This document shows positions 55,757 through 64,000 of a DNA stretch of 64,000 bases, in pieces; within the stretch, counting starts at the first letter, position 1, and every line of letters begins with the position of its first letter. Origin of the DNA: Sporosarcina sp. Marseille-Q4943 (GTDB lineage Bacteria > Bacillota > Bacilli > Bacillales_A > Planococcaceae); NCBI RefSeq assembly GCF_943736995.1, contig NZ_OX031157.1:744001-808000 (forward strand). The letters run 5' to 3'. The position numbers and the translations under genes are program-made. Under the pieces are notes generated by a model, which worked only from the letters and a program-made list of their open reading frames with translations, was not told where the DNA came from and did not search any database.

Positions 55757-56728
55757 ATGATTACGAGAGATAAATTGGAAGAAACACAAATTAGTTTATA
55801 TGCAATTGTTCTTTTGATTGCAGCCGGGTTCGGATTATTCAGGCCGGATTTCGCAGGACGATTGGATGTGACGATTTCTGTAGTCATAGCTATATTAATG
55901 TATAGTATGTTTTCTCAAATTCCTTTCGCTTCCTTGAGAAACCCATTTACAAATCGCCGTTTTATCGGAGCTTTACTAACGGTTAACTACATAGCTGTGC
56001 CTATTGTCGTTTGGCTGCTGTCAAAGTTTTTGCCTGACTATCCACCATTGCTGCTCGGGGTTTATTTAGTATTGCTAACCCCCTGCATTGACTATGTTAT
56101 CGTGTTCACTTCTTTAGGTCGTGGCAATGAAAAGCTATTACTGATGGCAACACCTATTCTTTTCGTAACGCAGATGCTCCTCTTACCTTTGTATTTGTGG
56201 TTGTTTATGGGAAGGGATGCGCTTGGAATAGTGGAAGCCGGGCCGTTTATCGAAGCGTTTTTCGGACTTATCGTCATTCCGCTAGGGGTTGCTATTCTAA
56301 TTCAGTTATACGCAAAAAAATCTAAAGCCGGAGCAAGCGTCATCGAGCTCTCAGCATGGCTTCCAGTTCCGTTCATGGCCCTTACCTTATTTGTTATTGT
56401 GGCTTCTCAAATAGGAAAATTATCTGCATCTATCGATTTCCTACTAAAAGTAATTCCTATCTATATCGCTTTTATGATTATCATGCCTGCTATCTCCCGG
56501 TTCGTTGCGAAGCTATTCGACCTTGAGATTAAAACCGGCCGCGCACTGATTTTTAGTGGATCAATACGTAATTCGCTCGTCGTCCTTCCACTCGCATTAG
56601 CATTGCACGAAAGTGTGAGCACGTTAGTTGTAGCCATCATTGTCACCCAAACAATCGTGGAGCTGATCGGTTCACTTATTTACATAAGAGTCGTTCCGAA
56701 TTGGCTTTTACGTGACAAAATGATCTAA
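55757..56728 (+). CDS. BASS/ACR3-superfamily transporter
   Basis: A 323-residue membrane protein with about 10 spans. LTPCIDYVIVFTSLGRGNEK near residue 100 and FSGSIRNSLVVLPLALAL near residue 270 correspond to the two crossover motifs of the bile-acid:sodium symporter/arsenite permease superfamily. LTPCIDYV with its Cys resembles ACR3-type arsenite exporters, but no arsR or arsC is adjacent, so the substrate is open. GGAGG lies 5 nt before the chosen ATG. Confidence 0.82.
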   Translation: MITRDKLEETQISLYAIVLLIAAGFGLFRPDFAGRLDVTISVVIAILMYSMFSQIPFASLRNPFTNRRFIGALLTVNYIAVPIVVWLLSKFLPDYPPLLLGVYLVLLTPCIDYVIVFTSLGRGNEKLLLMATPILFVTQMLLLPLYLWLFMGRDALGIVEAGPFIEAFFGLIVIPLGVAILIQLYAKKSKAGASVIELSAWLPVPFMALTLFVIVASQIGKLSASIDFLLKVIPIYIAFMIIMPAISRFVAKLFDLEIKTGRALIFSGSIRNSLVVLPLALALHESVSTLVVAIIVTQTIVELIGSLIYIRVVPNWLLRDKMI

Positions 56729-56781
56729 ATTCATATGGAATATACAGACCACGCCTAGCGTAATCTTAGGTCGTAAACAGC

Positions 56782-56829
56782 AAAGAAACCAAAGAATGAC
56801 AACTATTTTTCGTTGCTTTCTTTGGCTTC
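56782..56829. terminator. Bidirectional terminator between the BASS transporter and cydC
   Basis: AGAAACCAAAGAA...GACAAC pairs with GTTG...TTTCTTTGGCTTCT around TATTTTTC; A/T-rich at both ends. It serves two converging genes. Confidence 0.7.
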
Positions 56830-56852
56830 TCTTTTATTTCATTTCCATATCT

Positions 56853-58571
56853 TTAAGTCCCTTGATCCATTTCATACAACGCACGGTATTTTGCGGAAGT
56901 CGCTAGCAACTCTTCATGATCTCCTTGTAAGGCGATGTTCCCATCTTCCAGAAAGATGATTTCATCCATTTGTTCGATGCCCGCTAAATGATGTGTCACC
57001 CAAATGACTGTCTTATCTTTAGCTGCATAGAACATTGTTTGCAGTAGGTCATGTTCTGTTTTCGGATCAAGTCCAATCGTTGGTTCATCAAAAATAACAA
57101 TCGGCGTTTGTTGTAAAAGGACGCGGGCTAATGCAATTCGTTGACGTTCACCGCCTGAAAATCGATGCCCCATTTCTTCCATCGGCGTTTTCAATCCTGT
57201 TCGGATTGAAGCGAGTAATTTCGTTAATTGTGCTTGTCCAGCAACTTCTAAAACATCTTCCTCTGTTGCTTCCGGGCGTCCGATCCGAATATTGTTTTCA
57301 ACCGTTGTATCAAAAAGATGTGATTTTTGATTCAAAATTGAAATTGATTTGGCTAGCAAGCTTTGGCTTGCTTTTTCACCGTTGATGAAAATATTTCCTG
57401 CTGTCGGCTGAAGTGCGCCTGATAAGAGTTTTAACAGCGTTGATTTGCCCGTACCGCTACGACCTAGAACGGCAACTTTCTTTCCGCTGTCAATCGTTAA
57501 AGATATACCACTTATGACATCTTCCTTGCTTTCGGGATAACGATAGGATACATTTCTTATTTCAATCGCTGGTCCGTTTGCTTCGCGAATAGCTGCTGCC
57601 GGCTGCGGAGTGCTAGGGAGATTATCGACATTTTCAACCTCGTATAAACGGCGAAGAGATTCTTCATATGCAGGGATTCGTTCAATCGCTTCAGAAGCCG
57701 GTGAAAGGGCATCGGTAATTGCTAACATCATTAATGTAAAAGCTGCAATTACAGTTGGTTCTATTTGCCCTGTCTCCGCTTGGTTGCCTGCCCAAACAAT
57801 CATCGAGATCACTGCAATGCCGATGACAAGTTGAACCACACCACTTCGCAAATGTTGCCAACGCTTCATTTTCTTCTCTATTTCTAATAATCCTTGTTCA
57901 TCGGCTTTATAATCTGTTAAAAAGGTTTCAATTCGTCCGCTTGCAATCCAATCCGATAAGCCGAAAACGGCATCGGTTAATTGCGCGTATAATTGATTGC
58001 GCCCTTGTTTTAACGCGATATATTTACGCCGTGTGACAATTAACGAAATAGAAGGAATCAAGAATACAATAACCGCTAACACGAGCGCCATCATGAGGGC
58101 AAATACCCAGTCAAATAAACCAAGTACGCCAATTAACGTACCATAAACGAAAAGCGATAAAATACTCGGAAAAACAGTTCGTAAATAGAAATCTTGCAAA
58201 TGCTCGATGTCCTCTGACAACATACTCAATAAGTCGCCCGTTTTATAACGCGCTTGTAATAATAATGCCTGCGGCTCTAGAACACGGTACAGTCGTGTAC
58301 GCATTTTCTCCAAAATACGCAGTATGACATCATGTCCAACGAGGCGTTCCAAATAACGCATGACCGCCTGGCTTATACTAAACGCCCGTACCGCCACAAT
58401 GGGAACGTAGACGATCATAATATTTTCCGGGCGAAGGGCTGATTTTGAAATCAAATAACCCGATATGAACAATAACATCACACTGGAAGCGACGCCAAGC
58501 ACGCCCAATAGTACGGCAAGCAGCATCCTTCCTTTATGTTGTTTCATATAAGGGGTAATCCATGTATTCAC
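56853..58571 (-). CDS. cydC: ABC exporter subunit CydC
   Basis: A 572-residue half-transporter: six spans (residues ~1-310) and an ATPase. The Walker A is AVLGRSGTGKSTLLKLLSG, the signature RFSGGERQRIALARVLL and the Walker B IVIFDEPTIGLD. With CydD it exports glutathione/cysteine-type thiols and is needed to assemble cytochrome bd. The start overlaps the cydD stop by 4 nt (ATGA). Last gene of cydABDC. Confidence 0.93.
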   Translation of the reverse strand: MNTWITPYMKQHKGRMLLAVLLGVLGVASSVMLLFISGYLISKSALRPENIMIVYVPIVAVRAFSISQAVMRYLERLVGHDVILRILEKMRTRLYRVLEPQALLLQARYKTGDLLSMLSEDIEHLQDFYLRTVFPSILSLFVYGTLIGVLGLFDWVFALMMALVLAVIVFLIPSISLIVTRRKYIALKQGRNQLYAQLTDAVFGLSDWIASGRIETFLTDYKADEQGLLEIEKKMKRWQHLRSGVVQLVIGIAVISMIVWAGNQAETGQIEPTVIAAFTLMMLAITDALSPASEAIERIPAYEESLRRLYEVENVDNLPSTPQPAAAIREANGPAIEIRNVSYRYPESKEDVISGISLTIDSGKKVAVLGRSGTGKSTLLKLLSGALQPTAGNIFINGEKASQSLLAKSISILNQKSHLFDTTVENNIRIGRPEATEEDVLEVAGQAQLTKLLASIRTGLKTPMEEMGHRFSGGERQRIALARVLLQQTPIVIFDEPTIGLDPKTEHDLLQTMFYAAKDKTVIWVTHHLAGIEQMDEIIFLEDGNIALQGDHEELLATSAKYRALYEMDQGT

Positions 58572-60304
58572 AGCGTTCCTCCCCTCCCCCGGTTATGTCT
58601 AATCAGTTCTGTATACATACCTTGTTTCCGAATTAATTCATCATGCGTACCACTTTCGACAAGACTTCCCTCTTTTAATACAACGACATGATCCATTTCC
58701 TTCATCCAATGAATTCGATGTGTCGCAAGAAAGACAAGTTTCCCTTCAAAAAGGCGAAGCATCGACTGTTTCAACTCATATTCTGTCTCAATGTCAAGAT
58801 GTGCTGTTGGTTCATCGAGAACAATAATAGGTCGTTTACTTACCAACGCGCGGGCCATCGCAATTCGTTGTTCTTGACCGCCGCTTAACGAACGACCCCC
58901 CTCACCAATATGGGAATCCATTTTCTTAGGCAATTGTTCAACGAGAGAGCGAAGACCTGTTTCATCGATGACCTGCTCAACTTCCTCATCAGTAGCAGTC
59001 GGTTCGTAGAATCGAATATTTTCTTTAATCGAAGTCGGGAAAATATAGGGATGCTGCGGGATATAGGCAATCTGACTTGTCCAATCCGTTCGCATGAGCG
59101 AGGGGGTTTCTTCTAGATTCACTTCAATGAGTCCACTTGTCGGCTGTAAAAAACCTGCAATAATATCGATGAATGTTGACTTCCCAGCACCCGACTCTCC
59201 TACAATCCCAATTGTTCCATTACCTTCCCACGAAAATTGTAGTTTATTTAAGATCATTTTTTCTTCGTCGTCTTGACTCACCGTTACTTCATGAAATGCA
59301 ATCTTGCTCATGGGTCCCCATTCGATTTTGGAGTTCATCTCAGGAAGAGTTGTATTCTGATGTTCTTTGATGATGGACTCTATTTGTTCTAAAGCAATTT
59401 GTCCGTCCAACGTCGCATGATAGTCGGTTCCAACTTGTCGGATCGGCAAGAAGTATTCAGGTGCTAAAATAAGAATCGTTAAAGCCGGAAGAAGGATCAT
59501 CGCACCGTCGATGAGGCGAAAACCAAGTCCAACCGCAACGAATGCGATGGACAAACTCGTAAAGAAATCGAGTGCAAACGACGAAAGAAATGCAATGCGA
59601 AGGGTTTTCATCGTCGCTTTTCGGTATCGTTTGCTGACACGTGCAATTTTCCCTTCATGCCTTTCGCTTACTCCTAAATAGGTTAGCGTTTCCAATCCTT
59701 TTAACGTATCGATGAAGTGATTCGATAAAACACGATAGGTTTTATACTGTCTGTCCGCCATCTTTTGCGCCGCCATCCCGAGTAAAATCATGAAAATGAT
59801 AATGATTGGGACAGTCGCGACTAAAATGATGGATGATACTTTGTCGAGTGTAAAAATATAAATCGCAAGTACCGCCGGGATGATAAATGTCCGAATCATG
59901 CGCGGGATCGTAATTTCCAAATAAGTTTTAACTTGTTCAATCCCTTCAATCGCAAGCGTAACAAGTCTTCCTGTTCCGTTTGTCTGTGCAAATCTAGGAC
60001 CGAGCTTAAAATAGGAGGCGGTAAGTTGTTCGCGTAACGCTTTCGTCGTTCGAACTGCAAAGCGCTCCGCGAACAGTTGCTGGACGTGGGACAAGATATG
60101 ACGCATGACAAAAAACACGAGGAATAATAGTAGGTCTTTCCAGATTGTTTGAACAGACGCCCCTTGGAATAAAAATGTCACACTTCGTCCGAGGAAAATG
60201 GCTTGAAGGACGATTGCACACGCTTCTAAAAAAATGAAGATCGTCAGGGTCATATAGAGAGAACGGCTGCCTGGGTAAGATGGTAGTCCTTTTTTTCTTT
60301 CCAT
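58568..60304 (-). CDS. cydD: ABC exporter subunit CydD
   Basis: A 578-residue half-transporter: six spans, then an ATPase with GIVGESGAGKSTFIDIIAG, SLSGGQEQRIAMARALV and IIVLDEPTAHLD. The block LILAPEYFLPIRQVGTDYHA marks the CydD branch. (The same gene is called cydC in Bacillus subtilis nomenclature.) The ATG overlaps the cydB stop by one base. Confidence 0.93.
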   Translation of the reverse strand: MERKKGLPSYPGSRSLYMTLTIFIFLEACAIVLQAIFLGRSVTFLFQGASVQTIWKDLLLFLVFFVMRHILSHVQQLFAERFAVRTTKALREQLTASYFKLGPRFAQTNGTGRLVTLAIEGIEQVKTYLEITIPRMIRTFIIPAVLAIYIFTLDKVSSIILVATVPIIIIFMILLGMAAQKMADRQYKTYRVLSNHFIDTLKGLETLTYLGVSERHEGKIARVSKRYRKATMKTLRIAFLSSFALDFFTSLSIAFVAVGLGFRLIDGAMILLPALTILILAPEYFLPIRQVGTDYHATLDGQIALEQIESIIKEHQNTTLPEMNSKIEWGPMSKIAFHEVTVSQDDEEKMILNKLQFSWEGNGTIGIVGESGAGKSTFIDIIAGFLQPTSGLIEVNLEETPSLMRTDWTSQIAYIPQHPYIFPTSIKENIRFYEPTATDEEVEQVIDETGLRSLVEQLPKKMDSHIGEGGRSLSGGQEQRIAMARALVSKRPIIVLDEPTAHLDIETEYELKQSMLRLFEGKLVFLATHRIHWMKEMDHVVVLKEGSLVESGTHDELIRKQGMYTELIRHNRGRGGTL

Positions 60305-61317
60305 TAATACTCCAACTGGTCCTTCCCTTTAAGACGTTCACGAAATACGTAATAGCTCCATCCTTGGTAAGCTAATACGAAAGGAATTAGCGTTAACGAA
60401 ATATAACTCATCACTTTTAATGAATAGTCTCCCGATGACGCATTATAGACCGTTAAATCATTTGCTGCGCCAAGCGTACTAATCATGACACGAGGAAACA
60501 GTCCGATGAAAACACTTGCGGTTAACGCAATGATTGTAATGGTCGTCATTAAAAATGAGAAACTTTCCCTCTTCTTTTTATTGAATATGCTTGAGAGGAG
60601 CAAAGTAACCCAAGCTAGAAGTGGCAGCGCAATCCATCCTGTTCCGTGTGCAGTGAAAATATCTGTTTTCCAAAGTCCGACTGCGGCAAAAGCAAGTAAG
60701 GCAAGTAGCACAGCGGGTGCAAACCTCGATGATGCAACTCTTGCACGTTCTTGTAATTCGCCTTCTGTTCGAAGTGTGATAAATTGCAATCCATGCACGA
60801 TACAAAGAAGCGTAAACATCACACCGCCGAGCAAGGCAAATGGATGAAGCAATTGTAGAAATCCACCGATCATCTCTTTATGCTCATCGATTGGGACACC
60901 TGTCATGAAATTCGTCAATGCCACCCCCCAAAGAAACGGGGGAACAGCACTTCCGAAGAAGAGGGCCCAATCCCACACATTTTTCCAAATGGGATGATCT
61001 ACCTTTCCTCTAAATTCAAAAGCGACACCGCGTAAAATTAACGCCAGCAGCATAAACACAAAGGCAATATAAAAACCACTAAACAGCGTTGCATACCAAT
61101 GCGGAAATGCCGCAAACATCGCGGCGCCCGCTGAAATGAGCCACACTTCATTGGCATCCCAAAAAGGACCGATAGAGTTTAAATAGACGCGTTTTTCATA
61201 ATCGTCGCGTCCCAGATACTTGGCAACCGTTCCGACACCAAAGTCAAATCCTTCAAGTACGAAGAATAAAGTGAACATAAAAGCGATCAATAAAAACCAT
61301 AACTCACTTAGTTCCAA
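60304..61317 (-). CDS. cydB: Cytochrome bd ubiquinol/menaquinol oxidase subunit II, CydB
   Basis: A 337-residue protein with about 8-9 spans. It starts ELSELWFLLIAFMFTLFFVL then EGFDFGVG, and has GPFWDANEVWLISAGAAMFAAFPHWYA, the CydB signature. It overlaps cydA by 10 nt. Membrane subunit of the high-affinity terminal oxidase. Confidence 0.95.
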   Translation of the reverse strand: MELSELWFLLIAFMFTLFFVLEGFDFGVGTVAKYLGRDDYEKRVYLNSIGPFWDANEVWLISAGAAMFAAFPHWYATLFSGFYIAFVFMLLALILRGVAFEFRGKVDHPIWKNVWDWALFFGSAVPPFLWGVALTNFMTGVPIDEHKEMIGGFLQLLHPFALLGGVMFTLLCIVHGLQFITLRTEGELQERARVASSRFAPAVLLALLAFAAVGLWKTDIFTAHGTGWIALPLLAWVTLLLSSIFNKKKRESFSFLMTTITIIALTASVFIGLFPRVMISTLGAANDLTVYNASSGDYSLKVMSYISLTLIPFVLAYQGWSYYVFRERLKGKDQLEY

Positions 61318-62708
61318 ATATAATCCTCCTCCTTACCGAACGGGTCAACAGCGTCAACCTCAACCGTTTCTTCTTGATTTTCTTCTTGCTTAATTGTGCG
61401 GACGTATAAGTAAATCGCCACCCCCGCTAAAATCGCATACAAAGTTGAAAATGAAATTAGCGAGAATAGAACTTGCCCCGCTGTTACATTTGGAGATACA
61501 GCATCTTCTGTTTTCATGACACCGAAGACGACCCAAGGCTGACGACCCATTTCCGTCATAAGCCAACCGACAGAGTTAGCGATAAACGGTAATGAAATAG
61601 CATACACCATTACTTTCATGAGTAATGGACTTTGTTCGAGCCTATTTTTCCTTGATACATACCAGCCGAGTACTCCGAGAAGAAGCATGATCGTGCCAGC
61701 AACCACCATTGTACGGAAGCTCCAAAAGACTGTTCGAACAGGTGGAATATAGTTTCCAGGCCCATACTTTTCTTCATAATGCTCTTGGATCGTATTCATC
61801 CCTTCAACTTGCCCACTAAATTTATTGAACGACAAGACGCTTAACATATAAGGGATTTGTATTTCATTAGTCGTTGTTTTTTCATCAGGATTTATTTTTG
61901 CAACGACTGTAAACGGTGCCGGATCTGGGCTGTCTTCCCATAAAGCTTCCGCGGCCGCCATTTTCATAGGCTGTGTCGTCAGTAAATGCACTGCTTGTTG
62001 ATGACCGACAAGAAGAACGACAATTGTTGATACCGTGGCAATGATAATGGAAATCTGAAAAGATTTTTTGAACATATCCACTTGTTGTCTCTTTCGAATT
62101 TTCCACGCACTTACGCCTGCCACGAAAAAAGCCCCTGTTGCAAAAGCAGAAAATAAAACATGTGGGAACTGAACCCATAATTGCGGGTTTGTTAATAATG
62201 CGAGGAAATCATTCATTTGTGCTCTGCCTTCAAAATATTCAAAGCCAACTGGGTGATGCATAAATGAATTGGCTGTTAAAATCCAAAATGCAGAAAGAAC
62301 AGTTCCAAACAGAACGAGCCAAATAGATAGTAAATGAATTCGTTTTGGCAAACGATTCCATCCGAACACCCATAATCCAATGAATGTGGACTCCATAAAG
62401 AAAGCGAGCAGTCCTTCGATTGCAAGTGATGGACCAAAGACATCTCCAACGAACCTTGAATAGGTTGACCAGTTCATACCGAACTGAAACTCTTGTAAAA
62501 TTCCTGTTACGACACCGACTGCAAAGTTAATGAGAAATAATTTACCCCAAAACTTCGTCAGTTTTTTATACTTTTCATCGCCCGTTCGGTGATAAATTGT
62601 TTGCATAATTGCAATTGTTAATGCGAGACCAATTGAAAGTGGCACGAAAAGGTAATGAAATATTGTTGTTGAAGCAAATTGGATTCTTGCTAAAATAATC
62701 GGATCCAT
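61308..62708 (-). CDS. cydA: Cytochrome bd oxidase subunit I, CydA
   Basis: A 466-residue heme-bearing subunit with about 9 spans. It starts MDPIILARIQFASTTIFHYL (His is the heme b595 ligand). Further markers are FQFGMNWSTYSRFVGDVFG, ESTFIGLWVFGW and TEMGRQPWVVFGVMKT. The Q-loop is the short type usual in Firmicutes. The start at 62708 is favoured by AAGGAG about 10 nt upstream. Confidence 0.95.
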   Translation of the reverse strand: MDPIILARIQFASTTIFHYLFVPLSIGLALTIAIMQTIYHRTGDEKYKKLTKFWGKLFLINFAVGVVTGILQEFQFGMNWSTYSRFVGDVFGPSLAIEGLLAFFMESTFIGLWVFGWNRLPKRIHLLSIWLVLFGTVLSAFWILTANSFMHHPVGFEYFEGRAQMNDFLALLTNPQLWVQFPHVLFSAFATGAFFVAGVSAWKIRKRQQVDMFKKSFQISIIIATVSTIVVLLVGHQQAVHLLTTQPMKMAAAEALWEDSPDPAPFTVVAKINPDEKTTTNEIQIPYMLSVLSFNKFSGQVEGMNTIQEHYEEKYGPGNYIPPVRTVFWSFRTMVVAGTIMLLLGVLGWYVSRKNRLEQSPLLMKVMVYAISLPFIANSVGWLMTEMGRQPWVVFGVMKTEDAVSPNVTAGQVLFSLISFSTLYAILAGVAIYLYVRTIKQEENQEETVEVDAVDPFGKEEDYIWN

Positions 62709-63066
62709 TTCAAGCACACTCCTTCTAAATATTTTCTAAAAAATAGTATTTAAATACAACCAACATGATTGATGATCTTCATGGAGTATACAATTCTACC
62801 TTATGTTTACGCATTGTCTATGAAGAATAGATGACTAATCAGCGACATCTTTTTGTCCAATGTTTGGCTAAATTATGACCTTTAATCTTATTGTGACAAA
62901 GTAATTATCTCGATTGTTCACAATTAATCAGCAAGATGAGTACGATTAATTTTTATAAAGTTTTATTATGAAAAAGTTAATCATAATGTGCATACTACAT
63001 TTCAGTTCTTGTCAAAACAAGATTGCCTAGGATCCCGTTTTGGGCTGTCCAATCAGTCCATAAAAA

Positions 63067-63111
63067 ATACAGGTGGAGAAAAATACGTGTTTTTTCTCCA
63101 CCTGTTTTATA
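63067..63111. terminator. Strong hairpin terminator
   Basis: ACAGGTGGAGAAAAA pairs with TTTTTTCTCCACCTGT, T-rich at both ends. It separates the cyd region from the copper-protein gene. Confidence 0.8.
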
Positions 63112-63173
63112 TTGACTTTATTCGATTCTTAGCAACATCAGCTTCCCGAGAGCAGTAATGGTTACTGACATAG

Positions 63174-63221
63174 AAATGAAGCTATTCCAAGAAACAGATC
63201 CTTCGAATAGCTTCATTGTTG
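63174..63221 (-). terminator. Hairpin after the copper-binding protein gene
   Basis: AATGAAGCTATTC and GAATAGCTTCATT form a 13-bp stem; TTTCTATGT follows on the minus strand. Confidence 0.65.
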
Positions 63222-63242
63222 AATACGTTTTCCCCATGTCGC

Positions 63243-63569
63243 TTAACCTATCATTTGTCGGCATGCGTCGGCGCACTTACGGCAAGACTCGGCACAGCGT
63301 TGGCAATGGTCGTGATTATGTTTGGCACATTCGTCCGCGCAGCGATCACAGATTTCTGCACAGAGCTCTAAGATTTGATTAATGAATGGGCTATTTCGCG
63401 TTATCGCTTGCGCAGCGAATGCACAAATATCGGCGCATTCACGGTCCAACCGAATACATTCAGCCATCATCTTAACATTTTCTTCTTTCAAGCAAGCATC
63501 GTAACAGGTATTGCATGCCTCTAGACAGTCCAAGATTGCTTTGAGACACTCTTCGTATTTTGTATTCAT
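63243..63569 (-). CDS. Four-helix-bundle copper-binding protein (DUF326, Csp-like)
   Basis: A 108-residue cysteine-rich protein. Thirteen or so Cys are spaced along four predicted helices (CLEACNTCYDAC, CIRLDRECADIC, CAEICDRCADEC, CQRCAESCRKCADAC), with several His in HNHDHC. This is the DUF326/Csp pattern, in which Cys in a four-helix bundle store many Cu(I). No signal peptide, so it fits cytosolic Csp3-type copper storage. No copper exporter or csoR is adjacent. Confidence 0.9.
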   Translation of the reverse strand: MNTKYEECLKAILDCLEACNTCYDACLKEENVKMMAECIRLDRECADICAFAAQAITRNSPFINQILELCAEICDRCADECAKHNHDHCQRCAESCRKCADACRQMIG

Positions 63570-63700
63570 GGACTCACCTCCCGATTTTTTTCATTCGATT
63601 GTAACTTTCCCGAATGAAAATAATTTAATCTTAAAGTGAGCATCTTCTTACAAACTCCTTTCAACATCAATTTACAAAGAATCTAGTCGTAAGGCCGAAA

Positions 63701-63735
63701 AAAGACACCCATCTAATGAATAGATAGGTGTCTTA
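63701..63735 (-). terminator. Terminator of the SLH-domain gene
   Basis: AAGACACC.ATCTA and TAGAT.GGTGTCTT pair, with TTTTTTCGG following on the minus strand. Confidence 0.8.
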
Positions 63736-63751
63736 GTTGTAATGAACAATT

Positions 63752-64000
63752 TTATTTAGCTGAAATCGCACTATAAATGGCAGCAGAGAACTCGGCGCGT
63801 GTCGCTTCCTTGCCAATATTGAATTCGGTTGTTTGGAAGACTGTTGTCTGATCTAACGTCTTTAAAGCATGGATTACATCTGCAGCCCAGTGACTTGATG
63901 GTACGTCAGTGTATTTGCTTGCAACCTGTACTTCCCCACCAATTTTTCCTTGAAGGTCAAATGCTCGATCTACAATTGCAGCAAGATGTGCGCGAGTAAG
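63752..64000 (-). CDS. S-layer-homology (SLH) domain protein, C-terminal part
   Basis: The last 82 residues of a gene that begins beyond the window. The frame reads LTRAHLAAIVDRAFDLQGKI, then YTDVPSSHWAADVIHAL and EATRAEFSAAIYSAI. These are an end of one SLH repeat and a second one, with the TRA(H/E) motif that binds pyruvylated cell-wall polymer. It should be a cell-surface protein; the N-terminal part is not visible. Confidence 0.85.
   Translation of the reverse strand, partial: LTRAHLAAIVDRAFDLQGKIGGEVQVASKYTDVPSSHWAADVIHALKTLDQTTVFQTTEFNIGKEATRAEFSAAIYSAISAK

Larger units (their letters stand above)
62709..63242. other. Long non-coding region upstream of cydA
   Basis: About 530 bp without a gene. 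It holds a possible minus-strand promoter TAGACA-n16-TAGAAT (near 62795-62822). It also has an inverted pair ATTGTGA/TCACAAT with 21 bp between the arms (62889-62923), a TCTTGT/ACAAGA palindrome (63007-63022), and two hairpin terminators (63067-63111 and 63174-63221). The long leader suggests that cyd is regulated at several sites. Confidence 0.5.

Noticed and set aside
56853..60304. Drug or peptide exporter pair
   Set aside because: The CydD-specific APEYFLPIRQ block and position directly after cydAB show that these are the CydDC thiol exporter.

Overview
The window reads as a chromosome segment of a low-to-moderate GC, spore-forming member of the Bacillales, most likely Planococcaceae and Sporosarcina-like. 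The reasons are gene orders that match Bacillus subtilis (yutJ-yuzB-yutF-yutE-yutD-lipA, yunB-D-E-F, sufCDSUB, metNPQ, yusE-yusF-gcvH-yusI, fadNAE), a sporulation gene (yunB), and dispersed non-coding repeats of a kind I associate with that family. The genus is inferred from recollection of such genomes and was not tested. Most genes are on the minus strand.

Layout. 1-4.4 kb: an NADH-dehydrogenase-like flavoprotein (cut by the window edge) under a Rex-type operator, then yuzB, yutF, yutE, yutD and lipA. 4.3-8.3 kb: two secondary transporters, an NSS-family transporter with its 35-residue small subunit, and an NhaC-family carrier behind a lysine riboswitch with its own attenuator. 8.3-12.3 kb: yunF-yunE-yunD-yunB. 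12.7-17.9 kb: the complete iron-sulfur assembly operon sufCDSUB. 18.4-24.2 kb: a dicarboxylate/amino-acid symporter, the methionine importer metNPQ behind a SAM riboswitch, yusE, yusF, gcvH and yusI. 24.3-30.1 kb: the fatty-acid beta-oxidation genes fadN-fadA-fadE with a FadR-type operator. 30.3-36 kb: a thioredoxin-like protein, a STAS protein, a C39-like peptidase, a 5'-3' exonuclease, hutH, a glycine-rich FPGGG-repeat protein and a remnant of brnQ.

36.3-55.7 kb is a surface-polysaccharide locus on the minus strand. In transcription order it holds the chain-length regulator/tyrosine kinase/phosphatase trio, a PglF-type 4,6-dehydratase, a Wzy-like polymerase, an AsnB-type amidotransferase, an epimerase, a nucleotide-sugar dehydrogenase, one GT4 glycosyltransferase, a fused initiating sugar transferase-aminotransferase, a Wzx flippase, three CelD/FemAB-like acyltransferases (two of them a tandem duplicate) and a polysaccharide deacetylase. 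The parts suggest a short-repeat polymer containing a 4-amino-4,6-dideoxy-HexNAc and an (amidated?) uronic acid. The usual PglD acetyltransferase is absent. 55.7-63.6 kb: a BASS/ACR3-like transporter, the cytochrome bd operon cydABDC and a Cys-rich four-helix copper-binding protein. The window ends in the C-terminus of an S-layer-homology protein.

Non-coding structure is the most unusual part. There are two exact 20-nt-period arrays built on CGCATAAA directly after stop codons (26.3 and 31.7 kb), and one 21-nt-period array (32.9 kb). The exonuclease gene lies between one array of each kind. At least two families of dispersed repeats are present (copies near 1.3, 7.9, 12.4, 18.2 and 26.1 kb). 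One sits inside a riboswitch leader and another splits the fad operon.
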